NCBI GenBank assembly: GCA_029204225.1
Contig: CM055102.1
Location: forward strand, 16,120,229 to 16,184,228
Direction of reading: 5' to 3'
From: Diphasiastrum complanatum
Lineage: Eukaryota > Streptophyta > Lycopodiopsida > Lycopodiales > Lycopodiaceae
DNA length: 64,000 nucleotides
Shown here in pieces: positions 21,574-34,171 of the stretch. A program made the position numbers and the translations under genes. A model generated the notes under the pieces. That model ran no database searches. It saw nothing but the letters and a program-made list of their open reading frames with translations, and had not been told where the DNA came from. The number at the start of each line of letters is the position of its first letter. Position 1 is the stretch's first letter.

Positions 21574-21726
21574 TTTTGAAGATTTTGCTCTCAAATCTCA
21601 AAGATTTTGGTGCTTACATGGAAATTTTGATGATTTTGTTCTCAAATCTCAAAGATTTTGGTGCTTAAATGGAAATTCTGATGATTTTGTTCTCAGATTT
21701 CGAAGATTTTGGGCTTAAATTGTTTT
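21574..21726 (+). repeat. 51-bp tandem repeat, three copies, in the gene leader
   Basis: Units start near 21574, 21625 and 21676 with the core TCTCAAAGATTTTGGTGCTT. The period of 51 bases equals 17 codons. From an ATG at 21530 the array stays open and encodes repeats such as NFDDFVLKSQRFWCLNG. The reading ends at 21718. It lies in the presumed 5' leader or first intron of the vasculin-like gene, so it could be an upstream open reading frame. Real translation is not shown. Confidence 0.8.
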
Positions 21727-22624
21727 TTTTCTTTGCAAAGGTTAAGATTTTGGGCTTAAATTTTGATGATTTTATGCTATAATTTGGAGGGCAGTATTTG
21801 CACTTGTATTCAATTTCATTTCCATTCTGAAAGTGGGCTTTAATTCCGGCTTCTTTGCCATGCAAGCTGCTGCAATCTATTGATCCCTCTTTTGAATCAT
21901 CAGTACAGTAAGGCTTGCCATGTGAGCCTCCTGCTCTTCATGAGAGTGCTGAGTGTATGAGTTGAAAGTGGCATTTGCTGTTTCGAAATAGCATTGCATT
22001 TATTGAGATATGGCTGGACTACCAATAATCAATTATCTTAGACAGTTGAGAGATGGCCAGATGGCTAGTAATCAATGCTCTTTTGGGTTTGAATTTACCT
22101 TCGCGTTATGGCTAGATGATTGCTGGGCAGACGTGAAATTGTGAATGTGTTGTGGTATGCAATTCTGCTTTTGTTGTTCTGAAAAGATCCGACAGTGCCC
22201 ATCAAAGGCTGCAAGCAGAGTAATCTGGAATGGAGTATCTGACACTTTATTGAAAAGGCTTTTATTGCTTACAAAATTGGTAAGATTTCACAAAAGAGCA
22301 TATTGATTGCATCTAAATGCGTCCATAACAATGGGTTTGTCTTTCTTGACATTTGGATAGGATCATTAGGCAGGAATGGCTGATTTAGTATCATGATTTA
22401 TGAAATGGACTGAAAGGAGAGCGGACATTCTTGTTCTAACCCTATCCGTGAATGCATGGTGCAGCTTAGTTGCGGTGATGTCCTCAACACGGAACCAAAG
22501 AGCTGAGGAAGAAACAGGTTATAGGATGCCCGAAGTTCCATTTGAGAAATGTCGTCGACTTGTTACCTGGCTGTGTGAAGTTCCCGTCTGTCCTGCTTTG
22601 CTACTATGATGGTCGGTCATTCGG
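21727..22624 (+). other. Presumed 5' leader (and possible leader intron) of the vasculin-like gene
   Basis: No conserved protein is seen. Several short frames with ATG lie upstream of the chosen start. An intron in the leader is possible but I cannot place it. Confidence 0.4.
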
Positions 22625-25600
22625 ATGGCAAGGAAGGAACTGTCTCTGGTGCCAGAGTGGCTCAAGGGAGCTGCTGCGACTGCTGCAACGGGCGGTGTTT
22701 CTCAGTTCCCACAGTCACCCTTTCATCAAGGTTTGCATTCGGCTTTGTTGCCTCTTGTTCGCGTGAGACTCCTGATCATTTTATTGTGGACGTATTCTGC
22801 CGAAAAGCCCATCGCTCTTTGGCTTGGTGCTAAAACAGCCCTTCCAAGATGAGCGTGTGGTCTGAACACTGTTATTTTTCATCATTTCTTTCATTTTGGA
22901 ATCAGTAAGTCGTCTAATCCTTCTGATTTGGATATTAGATTAGCATGAGTAATAGCCTGCGCTTGATTCTGTTATGTATATGTCACAGATGGTAGCGCCA
23001 GTTCATGTTATTCATTCCAAATGTGATTGCAGGCTACTCTATTTCTTCAGAGCGTGATTCCTCAGCCCATGCTTTTCCAGAGCGTGTTCTCTATCCCCCT
23101 TCTTGGAGGTCAGATACTAGTGATGGATTGATTGAGCATTCCGCAGAACAGTCTCTTCGTCCAAGGTCTTTTGTTTCTGGTCGCAGTAGGGTTTATCAGA
23201 ACAATGGGATTGATCTAGATGCACATTCTAATCATGACTGGAATCTTCATAATTCCCTTATGCACGGAGAGAGGAGCAAGGATACTGCTCTTGATATTTC
23301 TGGAAGTAATGAGAAGCAAAAAGATCGGTATCCTTCAGAATTCTTTGCATTTGATAGGCAGACTAGTGAAAAGTACATAACGTATGCACCAGATATAACT
23401 ATAAGCCCGGTGCAGTCAATGGTAAGATGTCAGAAGAGTCTGGGCAATGGAGGTGAAAGGACCGCAATCGAGTCAGCTGCATCTCCAATCAGGGGTGTAG
23501 GTCTTGCAGGCAGCATTCAACATGCAACTTTTGAGAAGAAATTTCCTTCCCTTAATTCTCAAGACAGGCTTTATGCTCTTCAGTCAAACCTTGGAGATAT
23601 ATCACTTTTGAATAGTCGTCTTCTTGAAGAGCCCTCATCAAGGACAAATAGCAAACACGTTTTCTCAAGTGATATATCAATCGCTTGCTTCGACGGAGTT
23701 CCTAATAGCGAAGCGGCAGTTGGGAGCACGGGAACAACTGAACCATTTAAAATTAGTGATGCCAGAGACAAAACCGTATTGTCAGCAGATATGACAGCAG
23801 CACCAGTGGCGCCCTCCATTGCTTCAACTCAGGCCTCAGTATCAAGTTCAACTCATGTTCTGAAACCTGCAAAGGTAAGCTGAGTTTCTATTTAGAAGCA
23901 GCATGAATGATTTTTGGCTTGTTTTTGTTTTATTTCTTGTGCTTCCAGATAGGCACCCACAAGCATCAGTTGATACCACTAATGACTATCTTGCAGCTTG
24001 CAGTAGAAACTCAGCCCTTGGAAGCGGTTGCGCTTAGGCAATTGAGACCGTTAGTACCCATGAAGCCTGCATTTTCAAGAATTATGGTACTATTACCTTT
24101 TCTATGTTGTTTATCACTCTAGCTCTTTAAATAATGTTAGGGAGTTGCAATCAAAGATCCAGTAGATGCTGTGGTCAATTCTACAGCTAGCCATTTGCAC
24201 ATATTGAAGTGAGTATTAGTAGCAATGTTATCTTATCATTTAAAAGAGGTACCTTGGATCAACTTATCCATCGCTTATCACTCCTGGCTAAAGTCTCTCG
24301 ACATTGAAAATATTTGGAAGTCTTTGTGCTTTCTAGTAGCACATTTTTGGCTTGTTATTTGGATTGCAACTTCCCCATAGAAAAAATTTGCAAATAAAAA
24401 ATTTGGAACCTATTGAGAATATTATTGTTGGTTGAGTTTGATTGTCATCAGAAAATCAATATACTCTTAAAAGGTTATGAGCTCTTTTCTGCCTGCAGCC
24501 AGTTCTTTTATGGGTAGGCTTACGAACGTTCATATTATTTTTTTATTGTCAGTTATTTGAGATGTTCATCAGAGTTAGCTCATGGTTGCAGGGCTTAAGT
24601 CCCAGGGACAAGTTGCAGTTGAATGCTGCCAAAAAAGTGAAGCCGGTTGTTCCTGTTACATCTTGGGTTACCCGGACTTCAAGTCAGCCTTTCAATGCAT
24701 CACATCATCAAGAGTTGCCTACAAATGGAAAACTAGTGCTTCGAAAAAATAGCAGAGAAGCTGCTGCCACAAACGCATCTTTCACAAAGCTTGAAGGAGG
24801 GACCTGTGTCCCACTAGTTGCCAGTTCTGGTACTAATCTTGCTATGGGGAAGATAGGTGTCTCAAATACAAGCACTACCAATGTGAATTTCCTGAAACAA
24901 CCTAAAAAATCACTTGTTCGGATTGGAGCTCCAATTCCTGTCTCTCAGACTGCTGCTGATGTTGGGACTGTCAAGCAATATATGGCAAGAAAGTCCACAA
25001 GCCATGACAAGCGGATTTTGGTCCAGACGCAAAACCGTAGTGAATTTTTTAATGCTTTGAGGAGAAAAGCAGCTGTTGGCGAGGCCGCTTTAAGTAAATT
25101 TGATAACAAAACTTCTGTTCTTAGGAATAGGAATGAAGTTTTTGCTCGAGATGAAAATCAGGATGAGAGTGTAATGAAAAACGATGCCTTGCTGGGTGAT
25201 GTTCACAGTGGATTGGATGGCATTGCAGTTCAGAAAAGCTTTAGCAGTATGTCCATTTCTGGAAATGTTAATGGAACCCAGAAAGGCAATCCTGCTAATG
25301 TGTTGATTCTCGAAGGAATGAAGGCTGTTGTGAGTCAGTCCACTGCTGAGGACCTTTCAACTGGCATGTTACCAGCTTCTCATGTTGCTGGATCTGAGGA
25401 GGAAGAGGCTGCCTTTCTACGGTTGCTAGGTTGGCAGGAGAGTGCTGAGGAAGGAGAGGAAGCTTTGACAGAAGAGGAGATCAATGCCTTTTACCAAGAG
25501 GTGGCGAGCTCTCTGCTAATCCATTTATCTTTTGGTTATGGTTTTTCTTGTTTTTAGGTCTGCTTGCTTAAGTATGGTTATTTGTGAAGCATTCATGTAA

Positions 25601-25801
25601 GTAGAAATAAAGCATTGGAAACTAAATTCTATGCATGTCTCTTCGTTTTGCAGCACAAATTCACCCTCACTCATCTGGCAAAAACAAAGGTTGAAAAGTG
25701 TTAATAAAAAATCACATCTGGGTAGCATTGGCAGTATCTCATCAGGTCTAAGCTCATCCGACTCAGATTCCGAGGAAGAACCAAGCATATGGTGCCATTG
25801 A
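22625..25801 (+). CDS. Plant vasculin/GPBP1-like protein gene, five exons
   Basis: Exons proposed: 22625-22730, 23033-23874, 23997-24086 (or from 23949, which adds 16 codons in frame), 24592-25500 and 25654-25801, all with GT-AG borders. Exons 1-4 join in frame. The start MARKELSLVPEWLKGAAA fits the conserved N terminus of the plant family (LVPEWLK). Later marks are FEKKFPSLNSQDRL, LRPLVPMKPAFSRIM, GLSPRDKLQLNAA, NRSEFFNALRRKAA, and the vasculin signature EEEEAAFLRLLGWQESAEEG followed by ALTEEEINAFYQE. The end is SSGLSSSDSDSEEEPSIWCH. The animal relative GPBP1 is a promoter-binding regulator. The plant members are little studied, so a nuclear role in transcription is inference. Length is about 700 residues. 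The last intron does not join in the phase that gives the conserved tail: the visible donor after 25500 gives phase 0, while the tail needs phase 2. An alternative donor or a one-base change near the junction is implied. Confidence 0.8.
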
Positions 25802-27934
25802 GTTTTGCATTCAATTTGTAGCACAAGCAGTTTGTGGCAACTGCTATTAGTATTAGGGACAGTAATTTTTTTCTGTTTAAGCTAGGTGTAGTACAAAAAA
25901 ATTTGAAATTTTGTTTGGAATGAGTTCCAAAGGGTTATCAGGGTAGTTATTCAATTACTTGATATTTCTTAATCGGCTTTTGATCATCACATGCAAGCAC
26001 ATTTGTGGAACTTTCAACATGGTTTACTTGAAGAATCGTGTTGAACTAAAGAGATTTTTTGCACAACTGATAGCTTGGTCATGACTGGTGGATTGTGGGT
26101 CTTATCTTTGGCCACTTATAAGAAGGGTTTTTCTGATTGAATTATTCACTTGTATGTTGGATGAACTTCATTGCACTTGATCAGGGTGGTTATTCTTGGT
26201 TGTGGTTCACAGATGGCCTAGATGTGCTACAGTTTGCAAGCATAGAAAGTTGAAACCTAATTACTTGAAAGCAAACAGATGAGTACATTAAGGTTCTCCA
26301 AATATCTGTAGATGATCTGCTTCGCTTGCCTTATCTGATAGGCTGATATTCAATATGCTTTGGGTTTCCATTAAAAATGTACTGACACAACCTATTATGA
26401 CTTTGTATTAAGATGTGATAGTAAGCAGAAATGCCTGTTCCGAATGCTGCATGCAGCATTCAAAAATTTCACTTGTAGTTTATGTATGCTAGACATGCAA
26501 TAATCAAAATGTAAGATACAATGCTTACTGTGTAGTTTCATATTTTACATCTTAACATGCCAAATTGCATTAGCCAAGATCAAAACTTATAAGGCAAAGA
26601 AAATTTTTGTGAAACATTTATGTCAAGAGTTGTGATTTGAACCATCCAAACAAGCTAACCAGTACAATCAACATATTTTAAATCTTTTCTATAACCAATC
26701 AAGCCAACATGACTTAATAACATAGCAACAGATGCAGGAGCCATGTGAGAAACCCTTGTGCTCATGCAAGGTAAAGGGATTTCTCCAACTTGGACTTACT
26801 ATCATGGAGGTGAAACTAAAATGGGTATTGGCCCTTGATTATTTTATTGCTATCAATCAAAATGAGCAGATACATTAAATTCAGCACTAGATAGCCTTGG
26901 GGCCACTAGCTTGAATTTGGCATGAAGATTGGTGCAAGCAAGCAAGGGAAGTCGAGAGGTCTTAGAATGTCTTTCAACTTCACCCTTCTTGCCTCATAAC
27001 TTTTATGTGATTCAATGTGTTTCTTCATTGCAAAGATACTACTATCATTTTGGTAAGGCATAGTGTTTGGAGTACCATTTGCATCTCATGGGCAGGATGC
27101 TTCAAGAGTCGTCATGTCACACACAATTGAGCTGCAAAGGTAGCTCATTCATAACTCAAGAGGCTTAATCTGATTAGATAGATTGGACGTGCTAAATTTT
27201 GAGTTTTTGTTTGATTGTGAATGCAAAGTCATTTACATATATATGTACAATCAGTGTTTTTTTTCATGGTCTGAAGAAAATCTTTTCCTAGAATTCTTTT
27301 GGCTTGATCTTCACTTGCTTTTGTTCAAAATGAGCATCAAAAGATTTCTTCTCATCTTGGGGCATTGGAAGAACAAGTGTTGCTTTTCACCACAATGGAA
27401 AGTTGTTGGTGCTCTTCTGAAAATTGAAGAATTTTTTTCCTTTAGTTGTGCTTCAATCTAGGCTTCAATTTCTTTTTATGACCTCAAAAACTCTCTTACA
27501 ATTTAATACAAGAACGATGTGGTATTGTACCACAGGCCTTGCCATGTCATAATAGCATGAATCCTAAAATTTTAGGATTTGTTTAAAGTGTTTTTTATAT
27601 TGTTGTGGTAAATTATTTTGTGACATTATTTTGTTGTTTCAGAATTTAAATAGTAGTTTGTTGTAAGTTTTTAACAAACATTTGAATGTTAGATGAGATC
27701 TATAATATTTGTTATTTATTTTAAAGTCAATTTATTATAAGTTTTTACGAAATACAGGTGAGGTGTTAGTGTGGAAAATTATTTTGTGCAATGAATTAAT
27801 ATTTCGATAGTGTAAAATGTGCATGATCTTGACTAGCTTGTAATGTATTATTAAAAAGTGGATATTAACTTTTTGTAATTTTTGAATATATTAGATTCAA
27901 AAGTTACAAATTTATAAGCTAAAATTAAGTAAGA
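25802..27934. other. 3' flank and intergenic AT-rich region
   Basis: The 3' untranslated region of the vasculin-like gene should begin here. I see no further conserved coding block. An open stretch at 27183-27461 on the plus strand is low-complexity Phe/Leu-rich and not credible. Confidence 0.4.
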
Positions 27935-28261
27935 TTGCATTTTTTTCGACGTAATGGATCAAATGAAGTTCAAGATAAAAGTGAAAAACAATTTAAGACA
28001 AAATGTGAAGTAATAAAAGTTGATCTTGAAATGAATGAGTTGGACTATTATCAATCGTCTATTTCGGGACTTGAGCTATATACCAAAGTCAATTTGTTAC
28101 TTTCATCAGAGCTTTTGGAAAACTTATTCTTTGGCTTTGAATTTGTCGAGGAAGAAGGCCTTTTTAAGTTCTTAATGTTTGTGCTAATCAAAATTTTCTT
28201 CTCTTCGCTTGCCAAATTATTGTCTTTATTCAAATCTATAAAACAATTCTACCACAAGTAA
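27935..28261 (+). other. Open frame of 108 codons, unrecognised
   Basis: It has a Lys/Glu/Asp-rich N-terminal half (RRNGSNEVQDKSEKQFKTKC) and a hydrophobic C-terminal half with FVEEEGLFKFLMFVLIKIFF. No family is recognised, and the base composition is that of the AT-rich surroundings. It may be chance or a decayed exon. Confidence 0.2.
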
Positions 28262-28359
28262 TGAAGATTAGCAAGCGCAATCTTTATTTTGAATGATCAC
28301 GTTTTAACATTCATAATTTGTATTTACAAAGGTCCATATTAATCACGAATACGTTGTAC

Positions 28360-28670
28360 AATATTTTAGTATTTAAGAATATTCAAAATCAATATTCACG
28401 TATCTCATAGTATATGTTTCTCAATATTCACTATTTCACATTTTGTATTCACAATGTTCACGATCAGTATTCACAATATTCACGATCACTATTTTCATAA
28501 TATTCACGATCACTATTCACAACATTCATGATGAAAATCTCGAGAATCTCAGTTCCTCAGAATCTCAATTTCTCATAATCTCAGTTTCTCAGTTTCTCAT
28601 AATCTCAATTTCTCAGAAACTCAGTTTCTCAGAATCTCAGTTTCTCAATATTCGCAATTTCAACAATCAC
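28360..28670 (+). repeat. Imperfect minisatellite: TATTCAC and TTTCTCAGAATCTCA units
   Basis: The left half has recurring ATATTCACGATCACTATTC variants of about 20-25 bases. The right half has recurring AATCTCAGTTTCTCA variants of 10-16 bases. The array lies in intergenic DNA. Confidence 0.75.
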
Positions 28671-29783
28671 AAGCCATCAATAGAGTAATCTTCAGGACAC
28701 ATCTCTGAAAATTCGATCATTTCTTCATCCAATATGGAAGACATTGTCTATATGTGCTGGAAAACAACAAAGAATCCCAAAATTATAATTTGATATTGGC
28801 TAACTGATGATTTATATATGTCACAAAAGGTGTAATAACTACAATTCCATAGCTCAAGTCAACAAAAAACAAAACAAAACACAATAGTTGAGCTTTGACC
28901 ATATTTGATACTATTTAAGACAACAACCACATAATATGCTTTAACTTTCACTTTGTTACAAACTCCATTGACCTAAACACATAGTATTGCCTTTGCAAGG
29001 AAAGGCCAAAAATTTCATAACATTCGGAGTTCAAATAGTTTCATTTTTTTTTTAGTTTTTTCCAATACATGTTCTTGCCCATTGTGTGAAACCAAATGTG
29101 TGTGTTAGGATTAAAATAACATAAAATAAACATGTATGAAAACCTCTATAAAGATGGAATAAAACAATGGCTTTAATGAGACAATGAAGTTGCTAAGAGA
29201 TGGATGAAAGATAAAGTTCAACTTACTGAAACTTGTTCAATATAAATTTGAATTGCAAAGTTGGCCTTTTGTTATTCAATCGTCTTGCCTATCTGAAATG
29301 CAAAGTCTGCATACATACAATTTTCAAAATCAAAGGTCCTACGTTTTTACAAATGCTTGATACAAGAAATAAACTTGACTTCGTCTAAATAATAAACATG
29401 ATCTATTAATATCTCCAACTCGTGAGTGATATGAACGACTAAAATAATCTGTCATGGACAAAGGGACCAATAAATCAGCTTATGATACATCTTGGCTTAT
29501 TGAACTTCAATCAAGAATTATGCAAAAAATTGAGCACTCACAACATATAACTTTTGAGTTTTAAGTTTTATGTGGTTTCCTAAGTTATTATGTATGAGAT
29601 CAATAAGTCATAGCCTACAGGCAATTTTTTGCTTGTTTTGAGATTGTATTCTTGACAATCTTGAGCTCTATGATACAATGCTAATATTTGCTAACTATAC
29701 CTACCTTTTGTCATCACATTAAGAATTTGGAGCCGATATGGGGAAGACCAATCAATTTAACCACTAACATGTAGTCATAGACT
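28671..29783. other. AT-rich intergenic, nothing recognised
   Basis: No conserved coding or repeat structure is seen in either strand. Confidence 0.35.
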
Positions 29784-30170
29784 GTGGTGATACCAGTGGT
29801 TCATTCAAATCATATTTTAGCATTGGCTCACGATCCATATTTTAGCCAATATGGGGAAGCCATGTCAAAAGCCGTAGTGGTAAGTGTCAACACAAAATCT
29901 GATGATTTGATACAGGATGTTATGCAAATCTCGAAATCAGTAAATGCTAAGGTGAACTCAGAAGCGCCGAAGGCCCCATGCAGACGTGTGAAAAGGATCA
30001 GATGTGGCCAAACTGCCTTAGAGCCCAACGGCCTGTCCCGGTTAGCTGAAGGGGCTGCTGACGTAGACGATCTGGGAGACGACTATCTTGGCATCATACA
30101 CGTGTCCAAGAACGATCGTATCAAGAACTCTTGCAAGACAAAGAGAGAGTCAGTGGCACGAATGAAGTGA
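29784..30170 (+). other. Open frame of 128 codons upstream of the TFIIS domain, unrecognised
   Basis: It encodes a basic, Ser/Lys-rich stretch (ISKSVNAKVNSEAPKAPCRR, then VKRIRCGQTALEPNG and an acidic GAADVDDLGDDYLG). GC content is higher than around it. A 16-base word, TCAGTAAATGCTAAGG, occurs here (29938) and again in the TFIIS-domain frame (30431), which may reflect local duplication. It could be an upstream exon of that gene, or unrelated. Confidence 0.3.
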
Positions 30171-30662
30171 AGGCTCAATCATATACACAAAACGTTAAAC
30201 AGTAGTAAAACGCTCGTAGCTTCTTTTGCTCAGAATTAATAAGAGTAGTCTTTCGATTTCGGGTTTCTCTTCAGTTATGCATGTTTTCTCTGTCACCGCT
30301 TATGTAGCCGTTTTGGCATTTTCATCAAGATAATATATAGACTATTGTGCGATATATCATCCTTGTGTGCGAGTGATCTGCTGCATGTGATTGAGATTTG
30401 TATCTATGATTCTGTTGAGTGCTGCAAGTCTTCAGTAAATGCTAAGGGTGAAAAAATATCAATGGTGGTTGAAACGAATATGAGGCTAGTTTCAAACGGA
30501 GCAGTAATGCTCAGAAAGACGACTGAAGCTTTGGTCAATGGCCCTCCCAAGCTTAAGAATCTACGCAAGTGCAATGATTCAGCCAGAGATCGGATCCGTG
30601 AGCTACAAGTTGAAGCTCTGTCTAGGGTATGTCAAGAGGCACTGAGGTTAGAAAGGACAAAG

Positions 30663-31045
30663 TGATGAATAATCTCACAGCGAAATAGAAACAAGATACA
30701 ATTATCTAATATCAGAAACAATCAGAACGTAATTAGGCATAGATCATTTCAAAATCAAGAACACACAACATCACTCGCAAGATCACACAAAAAGACGTAT
30801 TTTCCATTCGTATGATATGTACATATATTCATGTGCGAGATGCAGTGTCTATCCTGCCTACGTGTCATTAACTACCAACCGCTTTGTTTTCATGCCAAGA
30901 TGAAAATACGACCCACCCCCCTCTATCTACATTATATGGCTACAACATTGTCATCGACCCGTAAAGATGGTGGGTGCATGACTCCCATCATGCACCCGGT
31001 GCTCGATGCCCAGCATCAAGCACCCATCGTTATGCCCCCTCAACA
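30663..31045 (-). repeat. 3' LTR of copia-1 (383 bp)
   Basis: Direct-repeat partner of 35394-35787. It differs by small deletions, including the loss of about 16 bases near 30840. A minus-strand purine-rich tract (complement of 31046-31058) precedes it. Confidence 0.9.
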
Positions 31046-31060
31046 ATCCCCATCTCAATT

Positions 31061-32640
31061 TTACCCATCGCCCCTCTTAGTCTCTAGTAATCCCATGGCA
31101 TCTCTGAGCTGAGTGAATCTGTCTTTTGCCAGTGCCTTCGTCATTATGTCCACTACCATGTCCTTGGTTGAGAAATACTCAAGGATCATTCTCCCGTCCT
31201 GTACCAGATCCTTAGCAAAATGATACTGAATGTCGATATGTTTGCTTCTCTTGTGAGACCTCCATTCTTGCATTTGGATATGTATCCTTGATTGTCATTG
31301 AACATGATCATTCCTTCGTTTTTTATCCCTAATTCCCCATAGAAGTTGTTGATCCATATGTGTTCCTTCGCCCCTTGACACAGGCCCATCAGCTCAACTT
31401 CTGTGGATGATAAAGCCACAGACTTCTGTTTGGAACTCGCCCAACTTACTGCTGTGTTTCCCATCAAGAATACATATCCACACATGGACTTGCGATCAGC
31501 AACATCTCCCACCCAGTCTGAATTTGCGTATCCATCGATTCTGCCGTAAGATCCTTGATAACATAGTCCATGCTTCGATGTGCCTTTCAGATACCTCAGT
31601 ACTCACTTGGCAGCTTGCCAATGGTCTACTCCAGGATCCATCAAGTATTGGCTCAGCTTGCCTGTTGTAGTTGATATGTCTGGCCTTGTACATACCATAG
31701 CGTACATTAGTGATCCCACAAGGCTCCTGTAAGGATATCTCCGCATGTCAGCTCGTTCCTCCTCTGATTTGGCTGACATCTCTAGACTAAGCTTAACTCC
31801 TGGGTCCAGTGGCGTGCCAATTAGGGTGGCATCCATTATCCCATATCTTGAAAGCATGTTTATGATGTACCTTTCTTGATTGAGATGAATCCATCCCTCC
31901 TTTCTGCTTCTGCTTATTTGTATCTCCAAGCAATAGTGTAAGCCTCCTAGGTCCTTAATTTCAAATTATGCCTTGAGTTCTCCTTTGCACATGTCCAGAC
32001 TTTTGGCATTATTCCCAATGACAATGATATCATCAACGTATATTGCCATAACTGTGATCTCCAATCCTGTCTTTCTGTAGAAAATGCTATGATCCGTGCT
32101 ACATCTTTGAAAACCCTTGCTCATGAGAAACAGTTCTATCCTCTCGTACCATACTCTGGACGCTTGTCTGAGTCCATACAGTGCCTTCTTTAATTTGCAT
32201 ACAAGATTAATTCCCTACTCAAAGCCCTCAAGCTGCATCATGTACACATCATCGCTCAGGTCTCCATTCAAGAACGCGGTCTCAACGTCCAATTGATAAA
32301 TTTCCATGTCGTTCAATGCAGCCCACGCTAGTAGGATTTTGATTGATCCAATTCTCGCAACCGGGATGAAAGTCTCGTCAAAGTCTATCCCTTTTGTCTA
32401 AGCATACCCCTTTGTGACTATTCTTGCCTTGTACCTCTCTATTTGTCCATTTGCGTCGTATTTCGTTTTGAACATCCATTTGCAGCCTATGGCCTTTCTC
32501 CCTTCTGGTAGGCGTACCAGTTCCATGCTTTATTTAGGTGTATGGATTTTATCTCTTCCACCATCGCTTGATGCCACATGCCAGAGTCTTCTGATTCCTG
32601 TGCTTCTTGAAAGCTCGCTGGTTTCGCTCCGTGCTCTTTG
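31061..32640 (-). pseudogene. copia-1 reverse transcriptase and RNase H
   Basis: Minus strand. The reverse transcriptase active site MAIYVDDIIVIGNN is intact (about 32050-32010). The following text includes QISRSRKEGWIHLNQERYII, MLSRYGIMDATLIGTPLDPG, YPYRSLVGSLMYAMVCTRPD and DPGVDHWQAAK. The RNase H part has GYANSDWVGDVADRKSMCGY, AVSWASSKQKSVALSSTEVE and YHFAKDLVQDG. Stops (for instance after HWQAAK at 31603) and frame changes near 31930-32640 disrupt it. It encodes the copy-DNA polymerase of the element. Confidence 0.85.
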
Positions 32641-32641
32641 C

Positions 32642-34051
32642 TCATGAAGACCATATCGTCATATCTGTGAGGTGCCTTCTCGTCCTGGAAGGCCTCCTCT
32701 CTTCCACATGCTCTGCAAATGAACTACTTAGTGCATTCTTCCAAGGTGTCTGTCCTCCGAGCTTATTTCTACCCCCATCTTGCTCCCAATCCTCTCCTGT
32801 TGTATGCTCTGGTATGCTGTCTTCAGCCACGCTTTCCTGCTGCTGAGTCCCCTCACTGCTATCTGATATTAGAATCGATCGTTTCGTCATGATTACCACA
32901 GAGCTTTTGGATGCCTTTGTTGTGCTGCCTGCTTGAGCCTCATGATATCTTGTGGAATCCTCATCGAATACAACATCCCTACTAATGATGAACGTTTTTT
33001 TGATTGGGTTATACATCTTATATCTTTTCGTGCCATCAGAATATCCGACGAAGATGCACCTCTGGCCCCTGGAGTCCAACTTTTTTCTTTTCTCCTTGGG
33101 TACATGCACGAAGGCGGCACACCCAAATACTCTGAAGTAACTAACATTGGGCTTCCTCCCGTACCGCGCCTCATATGGTGTTTTCCCATCTAATGCTTTG
33201 GTTGGCGACCTGTTGACAATATGACATGTTGTCGCCACCGCCTCAGCCCAAAGGAATTTTGATTAATCACCTTCATACAACATGCACTTGACCATCTCCA
33301 TGATGGTCCGGTTTTTTCTCTCTGCCACCCCGTTTTGTTGGAGGTTGTATGGAATAGTGAATTCCCATGAGATCCCATGGCTCTTGCGAAAGTTATCAAA
33401 TTCCCTACTTCTGTACTCCCCTCCGTTGTCGCTTCTCATTATTTTGATCTTTCTCCCTGTTTCGTTCTCGACCACCTCCTTGAAAGCCTTGAAGCTTTCT
33501 AGCACTTGGCTCTTCTGTTTGAGTGTCCATACTCTGACCCTTCTGGAGCAATCATCGATGAACGTAATGAAGTATCTTGATCCTCCCATTGATGTGGACT
33601 CCATCGGTCCACAAATATAAGTGTGTATAAGGTCGATGATCTTGGTCGACCTATCCATCGTTCCATCTGGGAACGGTGCTTTATGTTGTTTCCCAAATAT
33701 GCAAGCTTCGCATCTATTTATCATTTCCTCTGGTTTGTAATCAAATCCCCTGAGCATTCTTTCTTTGGCCATCCTCTGTAGGCTGCGTCCTCCAATGTGT
33801 CCCAACCTTCTGTGCCAGAGGTTGTTCACCTTGTTCGAGCTGAGAGTAACACAGGCCATAGATCTCTCCTCAGATCCCCCTTGAAGTTGATACAGCCCCC
33901 CTATGCGAAATCCAATTCCAACTGGCTCTCCCTCTCTTTGAATGCTGCACCCATCCTTCTCGAACAACACATGCAGTCCAACATCAGTGATGCACGCTAC
34001 TGAAATCATATTCTTTGCCAATTTTGGCACATACATAACGTCCCTGAGCAT
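32642..34051 (-). pseudogene. copia-1 integrase
   Basis: The zinc-binding region reads NLWHRRLGHIGGRSLQRMAK and CEACIFGKQHKAPFPD. The catalytic core carries the first Asp in FITFIDDCSRRVRVWTLKQK, the second in IMRSDNGGEYRSREF and the Glu in QQNGVAERKNRTIMEM. One stop (TAA) near 33262 splits it after CMLYEGD. The C-terminal part has ATTCHIVNRSPTKALDGKTP and GCAAFVHVPKEKRKKLDS, then a variable acidic linker. It is close to intact, which supports a recent insertion. Confidence 0.88.
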
Positions 34052-34171
34052 TGTGTTCCTCCCCTATCCAAGCCACAGGTAGACAGACCCTTTTCCAATT
34101 GCATCAATCCTCCCATTGTCACCCATCATGATCTCCTTCCTTGCAAGCATTTCGAAGGTAATGAATGACAT

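Noticed and set aside
22400-22852. Overlapping plus-strand frames of 69-75 codons before and over exon 1 of the vasculin-like gene
   Set aside because: Only the frame starting at 22625 has the conserved LVPEWLK start and splices in phase to exon 2. The others are upstream or shadow frames.
32414-34003. Plus-strand frames opposing the copia element
   Set aside because: They lie antisense to clear integrase and reverse transcriptase coding sequence.
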